The position numbers were made by a program, and so were the translations under genes. From positions 310,001 to 374,000 of the forward strand of contig NZ_JADQTL010000009.1 of NCBI RefSeq assembly GCF_017168145.1: 64,000 nt of DNA. The letters run 5' to 3'. Position 1 is the first letter of the stretch. Each line of letters opens with the position of its first letter. Below are positions 43,901-51,726 of the stretch, one piece after another. The stretch comes from Anaerovorax sp. IOR16. Lineage in GTDB: Bacteria > Bacillota > Clostridia > Peptostreptococcales > Anaerovoracaceae. The notes below the pieces were generated by a model. That model did not search any database. It was not told the DNA's origin and saw nothing but the letters and a program-made list of their open reading frames with translations.

Positions 43901-44049
43901 ACAGTGCTAAAATCAGCAGCTACGCAAAGGACGCAGTAAAAGCTATGCAGATGGCTGGCGTCCTTGCAGGCAAAAACGGCAATAAGTTTGACCCACAGGG
44001 TACAGCTACCAGAGCAGAAGTTAGTGCCGTCCTCAAGTGCATTTTGTAG
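37981..44049 (+). CDS. Giant SLH-anchored surface protein with repeated Ig-like and beta-helix modules
   Basis: 2022 residues. Signal peptide 1 to about 29 (KKTRARFLSILLTVCMVLSL, cut after AFA). Three carboxypeptidase-regulatory-like beta repeats at about 45-115, 137-215 and 535-615, each SGTV-led with VGSAVTTD-type centres. Beta-helix-like repeats (Asn/Gly/Thr-rich) fill about 220-500 and 650-980. Then MBG/Ig-like domains (1110-1590), a Gly/Ser linker near 1597-1612, an alpha/beta domain, and three C-terminal SLH modules (from about 1844, 1906 and 1972) with TRGMF, TREQM and TRAEV motifs, for attachment to wall polymers. A likely adhesin or glycan-binding protein, larger and richer in GC than its surroundings. 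Confidence 0.9.
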   Translation: MKKTRARFLSILLTVCMVLSLMPTVAFATEGGVTGDTTAGTSTTTYTISGTVSDGSGVLADATVQLLNHQNTPVGSAVTTDTDGNYTIGSVETGWYTIEVSKVGYTTVNMGSFQVYNTDITGKDTTLDAIIVTYTVSGTVRNADGTLSGASVQLKNLSNNNVGSAVTTDASGNYTIPGVAPGDYTIEISKEGYITATIETFDVTDADITDKDIALVEMIGEEITTAAELKSELEKTAPATINVAADITMSGDINVGADHTLNIAAGKTVSTADSTLGIPEGKTLTLAGTGTLNANGTASRSDISVSGTLKLSTDSKLSVTNSGNHSKGISLLSSGSLISEGGIITLSNSAGNGVLAQNGVNVTLDGGSLTVANSGVYGMGISTADMTVSNGCVITIENGGDATTYGIAVPSLSLTDSTVRIVNTAGIGINVVGSSMTLDNSTASVAASGGTGILIDDSTTLTGTNNGKLTLYEGAKLQVGAGVLSDRGYIYQNNDVVTVAAASEEPATGKITAGDYIWKDTTFYKGVTVSTYTVSGTVSDVNSALAGASVQLKNSSNENVGSAVTTDNSGRYTISDVGNGTSYVITVSKAGYKTGYINYFDVNGANVTGKDITLQPFGTASYVLKLGDTALDADSTTAISGSGYSYLYDSSSDSGTLTLNGYTNSTIGTTTDSDDYVVQSALFANFPLTIVLQGENNLHSSNTTDAESAGIYIDNAPLTIRGSGTLYAFGDDAAGNGSSSYGIYAEDLSVEGGTIHAQNGNADIGKGAIHCGDITVIGGTVFATGMVVGISCTNLTVSDTGNIEGRSRTVVGIEARGTLTVSGEAIVRGAGGGVTGADCNSIGIDANAITLSDNGIIVGTGGIADGDGAGSYGVYADTSITVNGGRLTGKGGNGTGTDSKSYGVFLFGFADPDITGGEIVGIAGEGTDTSAGLSVRDGNSGVVLYVSQNRDGSDLIELPSGENIKEYPYAVNYIPVLDNYAFYRDGVKLGETTESIKIPTVNQTTIYYQYKDFDQFDMPMDSTVTWEHCGNIPKGVTVGAADTSGIPVTVSSGASTGFFGLNAKKGGTTVGLTINIVDKVDVSGDITFADGSAIYTGSGLTHETTVFNGTESGTGSFTYTYTVPIGSTGDLNTDGKPLGAGSYNVTAVYEDDTQKGEKTALFTVNKATPVIIGVDVVNDTIYPTTLIVVLSHTDGIEGNLALTDGQTLMVGTKDYNWTFTPTDTDNYNPATGTISITVVEDSIVTLEVTTPPTKTTYKHGETLDKTGMVLRATHESGSYTFVGHNDMTVTYQNGSSFSTGDTSVTLGYGGETVTQAVTVGKADYTGMKTVSDTVVTGGETNATLTLPALPDGASYGTPTDGGGAITMTAMSVANGVLNYTSPASTSGQTGTITIPVTGATYYNDYSVTVTVTSTDKALQDISYAVGSVSKTYGEIYTNELTKTTVNGDITYASDDTAVATVNRNTGEVTLKGAGTATITATAQETATHAEATASYTITVAKRAILVKPRDFTIKSNENMPTFDWTIFGIAANDNLVPTNPDAIAMQAQENGVPLTTVKVGTFDIVFTTPPSFTEADMKNYNITFGTGTLTVTQYNSGGGGSGGGGSTGGGSNTTVTTPPSTTENPNPPTEVIVAVKPAVSGDTVSADVSEKTVDNAITKAQAEAKKNGTTDNGIMVEIKVDTKNTKAENITTGLPKESVDALVNAGAKELRITSEIADISLNLDTLKEIQKQVGADVKVTAKKMDNNTLSSEAKKIVGNRPVYDFAITGTNGKKVTDFGSGSVSVSIPYTLGANENAANVVAYYIDSNGNITEMPNSVYDPVTKTLSFVTDHFSKFAVGYKAINVKFTDITNHWAKDSIEFVAARGLLKGTGDNKFSPNTSMTRGMFVTALGRLAEIDPAKYTKSSFTDVKADAYYMPYVEWASKNGIVNGIGDGKFAPEQSITREQMAVIMANYAKVIGFELSKVHAENIFADSAKISSYAKDAVKAMQMAGVLAGKNGNKFDPQGTATRAEVSAVLKCIL

Positions 44050-44093
44050 AACTTGCCATCACTATCTGCGATTAAACATTAACAAACGGCAGT

Positions 44094-44140
44094 GCCGGTG
44101 CTTGAAAATCTCAAGCTACCGACACTGCCGTTTCCTTTAA
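44094..44140 (+). terminator. Terminator after the surface protein gene
   Basis: AAACGGCAGTG at 44094 pairs with CACTGCCGTTT ending at 44133; the stem continues inwards with CCGGT/ACCG and GCTTGA/TCAAGC. T-rich tail follows. Confidence 0.8.
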
Positions 44141-44395
44141 AACCTTTTCATAATCTCCGTATATTCAAAATCAGAAAGCTCGCCTCTCTGGTTTTGCTTC
44201 CCCTGATTTCTTTTGCTTGGGTGAAATGAAGAGAGGGTGTGACATAAGTTAATCATAGACTTCACATGTCCATATTGATTAAGTAAACATGATATAGTAA
44301 TATTATATGTAAAAATAAATTCCTAGTGGTAGTTATTGTATGATTATATGGGAGTGAAAAAATAAAGTGTTTTTAATTAGTATGAGGTGAAGTAC
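44141..44395 (+). other. AT-rich intergenic region
   Basis: No gene or clear hairpin is seen. The stretch is AT-rich and must hold the promoter of the LytS-like kinase operon, but I could not choose a convincing -35/-10 pair. Confidence 0.4.
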
Positions 44396-45700
44396 GTGAA
44401 AGAGGCATATTTGCAAAATTATATTTTTGAAAACTATATACTTATTGCAATGGTAGTGGGTACATACTTTGTTGTTTCCATGAAATCTGCAGTAGATATA
44501 TTAATAAAAAAACGAATGGTTATAAATATGACATTGCTTTTGATTCTGTCTATAGCGGAGTTCTATATGAATTATCTTAAGGAACAAGCTATGATGGGAT
44601 TGCCGCTTATCATAACTGGTATAACCTATTACTCTCTAAAACCTTTGGTTATGGCTACAGTCATAAATATGATAGAACCAAAAAATAAATTAATCTATGT
44701 TCCCGCTATAGTGAATTTCCTTATATACTGCGGTGCATTTTATAAAAATAATGTATTTTATTTCGGGTCAGATGGGAGACTTGAGCTTGGACTTTTGGGA
44801 GATACCTTTATTGTTACGGACTGGGTATATTGGGTTATATTCCTTTTTATATTGAATATGAAATTTTATAGAAAAAAACATATAAATCGTCTTGGAGCCT
44901 TCTTCTGTATAGCCTGGCTCATGACTGCAAATATTATGGATTCAATGGCGATAGGAACAGGAATATTGAACGAAACTTATGCTGTAGCATTTTTGTTTTA
45001 TTTCCTTGTAATACATGTATATATATCACAGCAAGTAAATGAGGAAAAGGAAATAAAGCTGAGGGAGCAAAGAGTATCATTGATGCTTTCACAGATACAG
45101 CCCCACTTCTTATATAATACATTAAATACGATCACCGCACTTTGCCGAGCGAATCCAAAGCTTGCAGAGGAAACAACTATAAAATTTTCCAGATATCTTA
45201 GGGAAAATATGTGCAATATGGGTGAAAATCACATACATCCTTTTTCTCATGAGCTAGAACATACTAATATTTATCTTGATATAGAAAAACTGAGATTTGG
45301 GGACAGGGTAAAGGTAGAATATGATATAAAATCAGATGATTTTAATATGCCAATGCTGACTCTACAGCCAATTGTGGAAAATGCAGTCAAGCACGGAATA
45401 TGCAATAAGCTTGACGGAGGAACAATAAAAATTTCTACAGAGAAAAAGGGAAGGGATCACATCATAACAATTTCAGATAATGGAATCGGTTTTGAAATGG
45501 ATAAGGCATTAAATGATGGAAAACCTCATCTTGGCATACAGAATGTAACGGAACGGCTAAAAAGTACGGTTAGGGCAGAAATGGAAATTACAAGTCTCAT
45601 AGGACTTGGAACAACTGTAAAAATTATTATTCCAGGGGAAAGAAAAAAGATAAGACTGGAGAGTGGCAAACGACGTGAAATACTTAGTATTGGACGATGA
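44396..45700 (+). CDS. Sensor histidine kinase, LytS/YesM-type (HPK 8)
   Basis: 434 residues. The first 210 form about six membrane helices. The His_kinase domain has QIQPHFLYNTLNTI (H237 phosphorylated), and the ATPase domain shows LQPIVENAVKHGI, ISDNGIGFE and GIQNVTERL. GTG 44396 is chosen after GAGGTGA; a GTG at 44387 lies in that site. Its end overlaps the regulator start. Signal unknown; the neighbouring antiporter pseudogene suggests a link to ion or organic-acid stress. Confidence 0.9.
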   Translation: MKEAYLQNYIFENYILIAMVVGTYFVVSMKSAVDILIKKRMVINMTLLLILSIAEFYMNYLKEQAMMGLPLIITGITYYSLKPLVMATVINMIEPKNKLIYVPAIVNFLIYCGAFYKNNVFYFGSDGRLELGLLGDTFIVTDWVYWVIFLFILNMKFYRKKHINRLGAFFCIAWLMTANIMDSMAIGTGILNETYAVAFLFYFLVIHVYISQQVNEEKEIKLREQRVSLMLSQIQPHFLYNTLNTITALCRANPKLAEETTIKFSRYLRENMCNMGENHIHPFSHELEHTNIYLDIEKLRFGDRVKVEYDIKSDDFNMPMLTLQPIVENAVKHGICNKLDGGTIKISTEKKGRDHIITISDNGIGFEMDKALNDGKPHLGIQNVTERLKSTVRAEMEITSLIGLGTTVKIIIPGERKKIRLESGKRREILSIGR

Positions 45701-46478
45701 GATACTTGCAGCGGAGTATCTTGCATCATTAATATGTGAAGCGGATGAAAAAGCAGAAGTTGTAACGGCAAATAATTCTGTTCAGTCACTGGAACTTGCC
45801 AGGCAGCAGCAGTTTCATGTGTGCTTTATTGACATACAAATGCCCGGATTAAATGGCATAGAGTTTGCCAACGAGCTTAAGAAATTGTACCCTAAGACCA
45901 ACTTCATATTTGTGACTGGTTATTCGGATCATATGGGGGAGGCCTTTAGACTGGATGCGAGTGACTATATCATGAAGCCTGCAAATGTGAAGCAGATACG
46001 TCATGCACTCGAAAATCTTAGATATTCCTCTCAGGAGAATTTAGTAGGGAAAGAGGAAAAGAGAATACAAATAACTTGCTTTGGAAATTTTGAGATACTT
46101 ATAGATGGAAAACCTGTAAAATTTAAATTTGATAAGACAAAGGAACTTTTGGCATATCTTGTTCACAGAAAGGGTGCAAGATGTACTTCAAAGGAAGTAA
46201 TTGCAACGCTATGGGAGGAAGATGGTCATGATTCGTACTATAGGATGCTAAAAAAAGACTTGCAGGATGTGTTGAACCACCTTGGATGTGGAGAAATAAT
46301 ATATAGTGCAAGAGGTCAGATTGGACTGTCAAGTTTAGAATGCATCCAGTGTGACTACTTTAAATGGGTAGAAAACAGCGTAGAGGGTAGAAAGCTTTAT
46401 CATGGCGAGTATATGGCTCAGTATTCCTGGGCTGAAGAGGTGAATGCTCTCATCGAAATTGAGAAATATCTAAAATAA
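45675..46478 (+). CDS. Response regulator with SARP-like winged-helix output
   Basis: 267 residues starting at GTG 45675 (VKYLVLDDE, the normal receiver start); a GTG at 45663 is less likely. The receiver has D53 in CFIDIQMPGLNG and IMKPANV with the Lys. From about 135 a winged-helix domain appears (ITCFGNFEILIDGKPVKFKF, TKELLAYLVHRKGA, CTSKEVIATLWEE), like the DNA-binding part of SARP/AfsR regulators rather than the LytTR domain usual for this kinase class. Coupled with the kinase by a 26-base overlap. Confidence 0.88.
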   Translation: MKYLVLDDEILAAEYLASLICEADEKAEVVTANNSVQSLELARQQQFHVCFIDIQMPGLNGIEFANELKKLYPKTNFIFVTGYSDHMGEAFRLDASDYIMKPANVKQIRHALENLRYSSQENLVGKEEKRIQITCFGNFEILIDGKPVKFKFDKTKELLAYLVHRKGARCTSKEVIATLWEEDGHDSYYRMLKKDLQDVLNHLGCGEIIYSARGQIGLSSLECIQCDYFKWVENSVEGRKLYHGEYMAQYSWAEEVNALIEIEKYLK

Positions 46479-46517
46479 ATATTTTAATGTAAAAAAATTG
46501 TCTAATATTCGCATTTA

Positions 46518-46547
46518 TTGACACTTCCTTGACGGAGAGAATATTAT
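46518..46547 (+). promoter_or_regulatory. Promoter of the antiporter gene
   Basis: TTGACA (46518-46523), an 18-bp spacer and TATTAT (46542-46547), 48 bases upstream of an ATG with CGGAGGTG. The response regulator is an obvious candidate to act here. Confidence 0.65.
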
Positions 46548-46594
46548 GATGCAATTGTAATTGTATTAATCATCATATTTTCGGAGGTGTTTTT

Positions 46595-47586
46595 ATGAAC
46601 GAAAAAAACAAAACAGTCAGATTGCCTAACAAAGTGGAAGCTCTTATTCCAATTGTTTTTCTTCTGACAGTAATGATTTCAAACTATGCACTTGGATGGG
46701 GACAGGATCCTCATATTCCTGTAACTCTTGCATGTGGAGTTGCTATGATTATTGGAAAAATGTGCGGCTACGACTACAAGGAAATGCTTGCTGCAGGTCT
46801 TGAAGCGGTTAATCAGTCCCTTGAAGCAATCATTATCATTCTTCTTGTAGGATGCCTGATTGGTTCCTTTACTGCATGTGGAACTATCCCGGCGGTAGTA
46901 TATTATGGGTTGAAGCTATTTACACCGGCTGTATTCCTTCCATTTGTAACAATTCTTTGTGCAGCTGTAGGTATTGCACTTGGATCAGCATGGACAGTAT
47001 GCTTTGGACAAACAATCTTGTAATCGTTGCGGTTGCTTTTGGTGGTATACTTCAGAAGATTGGTTCAGTAGAATCACTTCTTGGCGGACTGATCAAGAAG
47101 GTTAAGACTCCATTCCAGTTAGTTGTTGTTACCATTTTGACTTCAATGTTCTGTATCACAACTATGTGTGACCAGTACTTAGGATTAATCATCCCTTCAT
47201 CAATGTATAAGAAAAACTTTGATGAAATGGGTCTTGGTCGAAACATGCTGTCAAGATCACTTGAAGACGGTGGTACTTTATGGTCACCACTTATCCCTTG
47301 GTCATCTTGCGGTGCATACCACTCAGCAGTGCTTGGAGTTCCAACACTATCCTACTTGCCATATTGCTTCATGAATATCATCAACCCTATTTTTGCGATT
47401 GTTACGGTAAGCTGGGGTGGAAATATTTTATATGCTGATGGTTCAAGAACGAATATGTTTGGTAAGCTAAAGAAGGGTCATGGACCTGCTGATGCACCTG
47501 AAGAAGCACATGAAACGGCTATGAAGGCTCTTGCAGAAAAAAGAACTGCTGGAATATATAAGAGCCTATATGACAAAGCTAGCTAG
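46595..47586 (+). pseudogene. nhaC: NhaC-family Na+/H+ antiporter, broken by an internal deletion
   Basis: The first 137 residues in frame one (PNKVEALIPIVFLLTVMISN through IALGSAWTV) match the N-terminal part of NhaC antiporters. The frame then reads into CFGQTIL and stops at 47023. The C-terminal part, starting NNLVIVAVAFGGILQKIGSV, continues in another frame to 47586. Between the two, the central family segment with the GDKxSPLSDT-type motif is absent, so about 130 residues seem lost with a frame change near 47000-47015. The two visible parts add up to about 335 residues against about 450-480 normally. Promoter and ribosome site are intact, suggesting recent loss. Confidence 0.8.
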
Positions 47587-47604
47587 TATATGAGAGGAGA
47601 TACT

Positions 47605-48018
47605 ATGGAATATTACGGAATCATGCCAGAACGAAAACTGTGGGTAAAGATGGCAGTTATCATCTTTGGAGCTTATGCTGTTTTTAACGCTGCTATGAAT
47701 CATAACTGGTTTTACCTTCCATTTGGAATTATAATGATTCTTGCCACTTTTTCTGACAGAAAACATGTAATTTCACAAGAAGGAGTGGATATTCTATACA
47801 CTATCTGCGGAGTTCAGTTTCATAATATGTGGGACTGGACTGAAATAAACACAATTCATACAGATTCAATCAAATCCAGACCAAATGTGGAATTGCATAT
47901 TGGTAAGGATGTGGTATCTAGAAGATTTATTTTTTCAGTGGATGATGCCAGCGAAGCAATAGATATTGCAGGCAGAATGAATTCAAAGATTTATATCGCA
48001 GAAATGAATCACAAATAG
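47605..48018 (+). CDS. Small membrane protein with PH-like domain
   Basis: 137 residues from ATG 47605 (AGGAGA upstream). Two membrane helices (KMAVIIFGAYAVFNAAM, WFYLPFGIIMILATF) are followed by a soluble part (EGVDILYTICGVQFHNMWDW, KDVVSRRFIFSVDDASEAID) that looks like a YcxB/PH-like beta domain. It sits 18 bases after the antiporter gene and probably shares its operon. Function unknown. Confidence 0.75.
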   Translation: MEYYGIMPERKLWVKMAVIIFGAYAVFNAAMNHNWFYLPFGIIMILATFSDRKHVISQEGVDILYTICGVQFHNMWDWTEINTIHTDSIKSRPNVELHIGKDVVSRRFIFSVDDASEAIDIAGRMNSKIYIAEMNHK

Positions 48019-48033
48019 TAAATAATAAAATAA

Positions 48034-48077
48034 ACCCCGAAATCCTTGTAAATACAGGGATTTTGGGGTGTTTTTTT
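48034..48077 (+). terminator. Terminator after the antiporter operon
   Basis: CCCCGAAATCCTTG (48035-48048) pairs with CAGGGATTTTGGGG (48055-48068), followed by GT and T7. Confidence 0.85.
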
Positions 48078-48132
48078 ATGCATCAATTCTATTTTGAGTG
48101 CAAATTATTATATTTTTATATAAATTACTCCT

Positions 48133-48336
48133 TTATTTCGTTTCTGATTTCCTTTTTACTAACTGAAAAATTGAAATGCAAACTAATACGAAAAGAACTG
48201 GTAAAATAAATAATAGATCTACTCGAATAATCGGTCCTTCTATTCCTTTTGCCCAGAGCTGAACGTAAATTTCCCATCCTACAGAAACAATAATAGCAAT
48301 AATCGTTAATATTTGTAATTTAGTAATTTTCTTCAT
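48133..48336 (-). CDS. Small two-helix membrane protein, paralogue of 51713-51907
   Basis: 67 residues; AAAAGGAGGATA precedes the ATG on the minus strand. Helix 1 is LQILTIIAIIVSVGWEIYVQ, then a loop GPIIRVDL, helix 2 FILPVLFVLVCISIFQLV and a basic end. The protein at 51713 shares IQILT, WEI-V, W, GPIIRIDLIF, P-L-VL and ISIYQ in the same order. Function unknown; a small immunity or signalling peptide-membrane factor is possible. Confidence 0.72.
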   Translation of the reverse strand: MKKITKLQILTIIAIIVSVGWEIYVQLWAKGIEGPIIRVDLLFILPVLFVLVCISIFQLVKRKSETK

Positions 48337-48724
48337 TGTAATATCCTCCTTTTATATGTTTCGAACCAGTTATAAACTTTGTTTATTAATCCATCGTATG
48401 TAATCTTTATTGTAAGATATCATTATTTACATTATACATCCTATTTATTAATTATTTATAAATAATACTAAATATAAATTTAAGTGCTCGAAGTATAAAA
48501 GAGTATCCGAATTGGGGTACTTTTTCAAGTTGTGGACTCGGCTCAGCATTCTTTAAAACGTTATATAGAATAAAAGCCAGTTATTTTTTAGTGGAAAAAA
48601 TAAAGAGATATTAAAATATAAAAAATTATAAAATGCTACACAATTTAATTAACTATGATATTATGAGAAATATAATGGAAAGATATAGTAAATATATAAG
48701 AACTATATGGATAAGGGGGTAATA
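48337..48724 (+). other. AT-rich intergenic region
   Basis: No gene seen. A weak terminator-like hairpin (AGTATCC with GGGTACT, then T5, about 48503-48527) is the only clear structure. Confidence 0.4.
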
Positions 48725-49111
48725 ATGAAAAAGCAAATTGGTTTCTATATTGGATGGGATGTTATATTGTTCATTATTATAAATTTAAATTCGTTATATG
48801 AATTTAAATTAAAGGAAATGAATTTACGTATGCAAGTGAGCACGGGTGCTTTGGGATGGTGTTATGTAGCGTTATTACTACTCATTGGCTTTTGGTTTTT
48901 TGTTTTAATTTTCTTTAACAGAAAAACAGAGATGACACGGAAAAGAGCTATTTGTGAATTGGTCTGTATTGGTGTTCCATCACTATATTTAGCAACTTAT
49001 CGAGCAATTATATTTAGCTTATTACAAATATATCATAATTTATCTGTTCTATATCCTTATTCTCTTACTAAAATATTAGGGCGATTTTTATTTATAACTG
49101 CTTTTGTGTGA
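48725..49111 (+). CDS. Membrane protein of unknown function
   Basis: 128 residues from ATG 48725 after AAGGGGG. Three or four hydrophobic segments (FYIGWDVILFIIINLNSLYE, YVALLLLIGFWFFVLIFF, then LYLATYRAIIFSLLQIY). No family recognised. Its transcript would end at the terminator hairpin at 49200-49220 that now borders the insertion sequence. Confidence 0.65.
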   Translation: MKKQIGFYIGWDVILFIIINLNSLYEFKLKEMNLRMQVSTGALGWCYVALLLLIGFWFFVLIFFNRKTEMTRKRAICELVCIGVPSLYLATYRAIIFSLLQIYHNLSVLYPYSLTKILGRFLFITAFV

Positions 49112-49199
49112 AGTTTAAACAGATCAACAACTAACGTTTTAATTAAAGATTTAAATTTATATCTAAATTGGAATATTTGATTTCTTTACCTCTTTATAA

Positions 49200-49220
49200 A
49201 GAGCACCATAACGGTGCTCT
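49200..49220 (+). repeat. Left 21-bp direct repeat flanking the insertion sequence (terminator hairpin)
   Basis: The repeat is a hairpin (AGAGCACC, ATAAC loop, GGTGCTCT) and is identical to 50809-50829. The right copy is followed by TTTTT, the left by the IS end, so the original site was a rho-independent terminator duplicated on insertion. Confidence 0.85.
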
Positions 49221-50808
49221 CAGACTGTAGACAAAATACCTTGCTAAATTTATATTCTTATAATTTCTGCAAGGTATTTTCTATTTTTTCTATAAAGCTT
49301 TTAAAAAAAGAAAAAATAAAAGGATATCTCTATGCCATTTGATTCCTTCTTTCAGATTTATGAATCCATGTTGCTAGTTTTTTTAGATTCATGGACGCAA
49401 AAAGAAGATTCAGTTCCATTTCTATCTTCTGAATCCCTCGATATTGTGTATAGCGCATATTATGTTTTTCTTTTGCATCTGCAAAGACTCGCTCAATGGT
49501 TTGACTCCGTAGTTTGTAAAGATCTCGATACTTTGGAGTATGACGAATGTCCTCACATTGCTCTATGTAGTTTTCCCATATATGACGTGTGACTACTTTT
49601 ACATGGTCCTTACTTGCTGTGCATTCTGATAAGGAAGGGCAACTCTTGCAAATTTCTCCTTTACTCTTATATTCCCGATACCCTTCTCTATTTGTTGTAG
49701 TATAGTTTAACACTTGGTTTTCTGGGCATACAAAGCAATCATAGTATTCATCATAAGCATATTCGTGTTTTTTAAAATAACCATTTTTTGTCATAGGTCG
49801 TTTGTATGGTAGGATAGGAATTCGTTTATCTTTGAGTATTTCTCTAGCAATTGCAGGTGTTTTATATCCGGAATCCATTACAATATTTTTTACACCTTTA
49901 TATCTTTTTACTTTTTCATAAATCTTTGGGAATGCAACTGAGTCATGTACATTTCCTGGATTTGTATGAAAAGCAAGTATGTAATTGTTTCGATCGCAAG
50001 CTACATTTGCAGCATAAGCAAATACTACCTTATGCTTTCCTTTATGAAATACACCGCAATCCGGATCTACGGTACTTTTCTTGATTACTTTTGTCTTTTC
50101 TTTGGCTTCCGTTTTTTTTTACAAGCTTGTTTTCCTCGTTCAATGCGATCTTCGTTAATTTCTTTCATTAGTTCTTTTTCATAGTATTTAACGGATTCCA
50201 AAACGGTTTCTTTTTCACTGTTATGGTTATTTGCACTTGCTTTAATATGTGTACCGTCAATGAAAATGCTTTCTGAATTAATGAATTCATATTCCATAAT
50301 TTCAGCAATGACTCTTTGAAAGATTTGTTCGAATAAGTCAGTATTTTGAAACCGACGAGAGTAGTTTTTACCAAAGGTAGAAAAGTGAGGAATTTCTTCC
50401 TCTAAACTATAACCAAGATACCATCGATAAGCTACATTCGTTTGAATTTCTTTAATGGTCTGCCTCATGGATCGAATACCAAAGGTATATTGAATGAGGG
50501 TAATTTTAATTAAGACGACAGGGTCGATGCTTTCTTTTCCCACATCAGAATACAAATCTTTTACAAGGTCATAAATGAAAGAGAGATTAATCGCAGTATC
50601 TATCTTACGAATAATATGATCTTGTGGAACAAGAGAATTCAAGGTTACCATTTGAAATTGATCACGACCTAATAAATCTTTCTTACCCATCATAAAGCAA
50701 ATACCTCCATGTATTTATACATATATTTTACCATAAATACAATAAAATGTATTACATTATGTAAAAAAAACTGTAGGCAAAGATAGAGATATCCTTGTCT
50801 ACAGTCTG
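49221..50808 (-). mobile_element. IS1182-type insertion sequence, 1588 bp
   Basis: 14-bp perfect terminal inverted repeats: CAGACTGTAGACAA at 49221-49234 and its complement at 50795-50808. It holds one transposase read on the minus strand and is flanked by the 21-bp duplicated hairpin. Long target duplications are reported for this family. It lies between two unrelated membrane protein genes and does not interrupt a coding sequence. Confidence 0.9.
49330..50693 (-). pseudogene. IS1182-family transposase, frameshifted at an A9 run
   Basis: The N-terminal part (50693 to 50085, 202 residues: KKDLLGRDQFQMVTLNSLVP, IFIDGTHIKASANNHN with the first catalytic Asp) and the C-terminal part (to 49330: VMDSGYKTP with the second Asp, RVFADAKEKHNMRYTQYRG with the Glu) belong to one DDE protein of about 450 residues. 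They are separated by a -1 shift at nine A on the minus strand (50120-50112). The break could be a mutation or could be bridged by slippage on the A run. Confidence 0.85.
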
Positions 50809-50829
50809 AGAGCACCATAACGGTGCTCT
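50809..50829 (+). repeat. Right 21-bp direct repeat (terminator hairpin)
   Basis: Identical to 49200-49220 and followed by T5. See the left copy. Confidence 0.85.
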
Positions 50830-50950
50830 TTTTGCATGCTTTCTTTTTTATACACTAATATTTGTCCATTTTTTCGCATACCTATAGATTTAGATGGTGA
50901 TAAAAAGATAAAAAAAATACACTTATGTGTAGATGCAATTTATATTAATA

Positions 50951-50981
50951 AAAGGCAAACCAGAAATTGGTTTGCCTTTTA
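50951..50981 (-). terminator. Terminator of the DUF1540 gene
   Basis: AAAAGGCAAACC and GGTTTGCCTTTT form a 12-bp stem, T-rich on both sides, so bidirectional. It starts just beyond the minus-strand stop at 50992. Confidence 0.85.
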
Positions 50982-50991
50982 TCCTGTTAAA

Positions 50992-51147
50992 TTACTTTTG
51001 GAAACTTCCGCAATCTGTGCATTCAACAGTATCTGCGCTTGCAGAACTCTTAATTACATTAATCTTATCCAATGTGCAATAATTGTCATCTTTGCAGTGG
51101 AATTTACATTCCGATACGGAACAACCGATACTTGAATTGTGATTCAT
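50992..51147 (-). CDS. DUF1540 small Cys-rich protein
   Basis: 51 residues with AAAGGAGA upstream of the ATG. The pattern IGCSVSECKFHCKDDNYCTL, then INVIKSS and VECTDCGSF is that of DUF1540, with seven Cys and a His likely to bind metal. Such proteins are frequent in anaerobic Firmicutes; function unknown, with a redox or metal-storage role proposed from the Cys pattern only. The antisense open frame at 50836-51135 is a shadow. Confidence 0.9.
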   Translation of the reverse strand: MNHNSSIGCSVSECKFHCKDDNYCTLDKINVIKSSASADTVECTDCGSFQK

Positions 51148-51327
51148 TTTTTTTCTCCTTTCATATTAAAAGCTTTTTGCAACAATATTATTTTGCGCAT
51201 ATTCAAATAAAGAATACTAGGTAAAATTTTATGATATATAAGCAAAAAATTTTAAAATTGGTTAAAATAAATCTTATCAATGACAATATAGAATTATTAT
51301 TGAATATAAAAACAAAGGATGGAAAAA

Positions 51328-51726
51328 ATGTCTAATTTAAAAAAAATAGTCTATATCATTTTACATTTAATTATATTATTTTCACTTATCTTTGCTTTGA
51401 TGATTTATACTTCATTAAATAAAAGTGTTCCTTGGTATGATGCCTATGGCATGCAATTTTTATCCATTTTCATTATTTGTGTTCCAATATTACTTGTTGT
51501 AGGTATCGCACTTCAGATTTTAAATACAAAGTATCGAATCATAAAAAGCGATTTACTGCTCCCTTTTTACTCTTCGGCAGGAATTGCAATACCAATTCTT
51601 ATTGATGAAAATTTAAATGATACGACATTAACGATAGGTATTATATGTTGTTTTAGTGCAATCATTCTCACAATAGCATTTGTAATCAATCAGTTTAGAA
51701 AGGATAAATATCATGAAGCGTACTAA
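51328..51726 (+). CDS. Membrane protein of unknown function
   Basis: 132 residues from ATG 51328, eight bases after AAGGA; an upstream in-frame ATG at 51319 is too close to that site. Four membrane helices (IVYIILHLIILFSLIFALMI, FLSIFIICVPILLVVGIALQ, SAGIAIPILI, LTIGIICCFSAIILTIAFVI). No family recognised. Overlaps the next small membrane gene by 14 bases, so the two are likely partners. Confidence 0.75.
   Translation: MSNLKKIVYIILHLIILFSLIFALMIYTSLNKSVPWYDAYGMQFLSIFIICVPILLVVGIALQILNTKYRIIKSDLLLPFYSSAGIAIPILIDENLNDTTLTIGIICCFSAIILTIAFVINQFRKDKYHEAY

Noticed and set aside
49200-50829. The two hairpin repeats as a CRISPR or REP pair
   Set aside because: Only two copies, exactly bordering an insertion sequence with inverted ends; target duplication explains them.
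50836-51135. Plus-strand open frame of 99 codons
   Set aside because: It is antisense to the well-supported DUF1540 gene, has no ribosome site and runs through a terminator hairpin.
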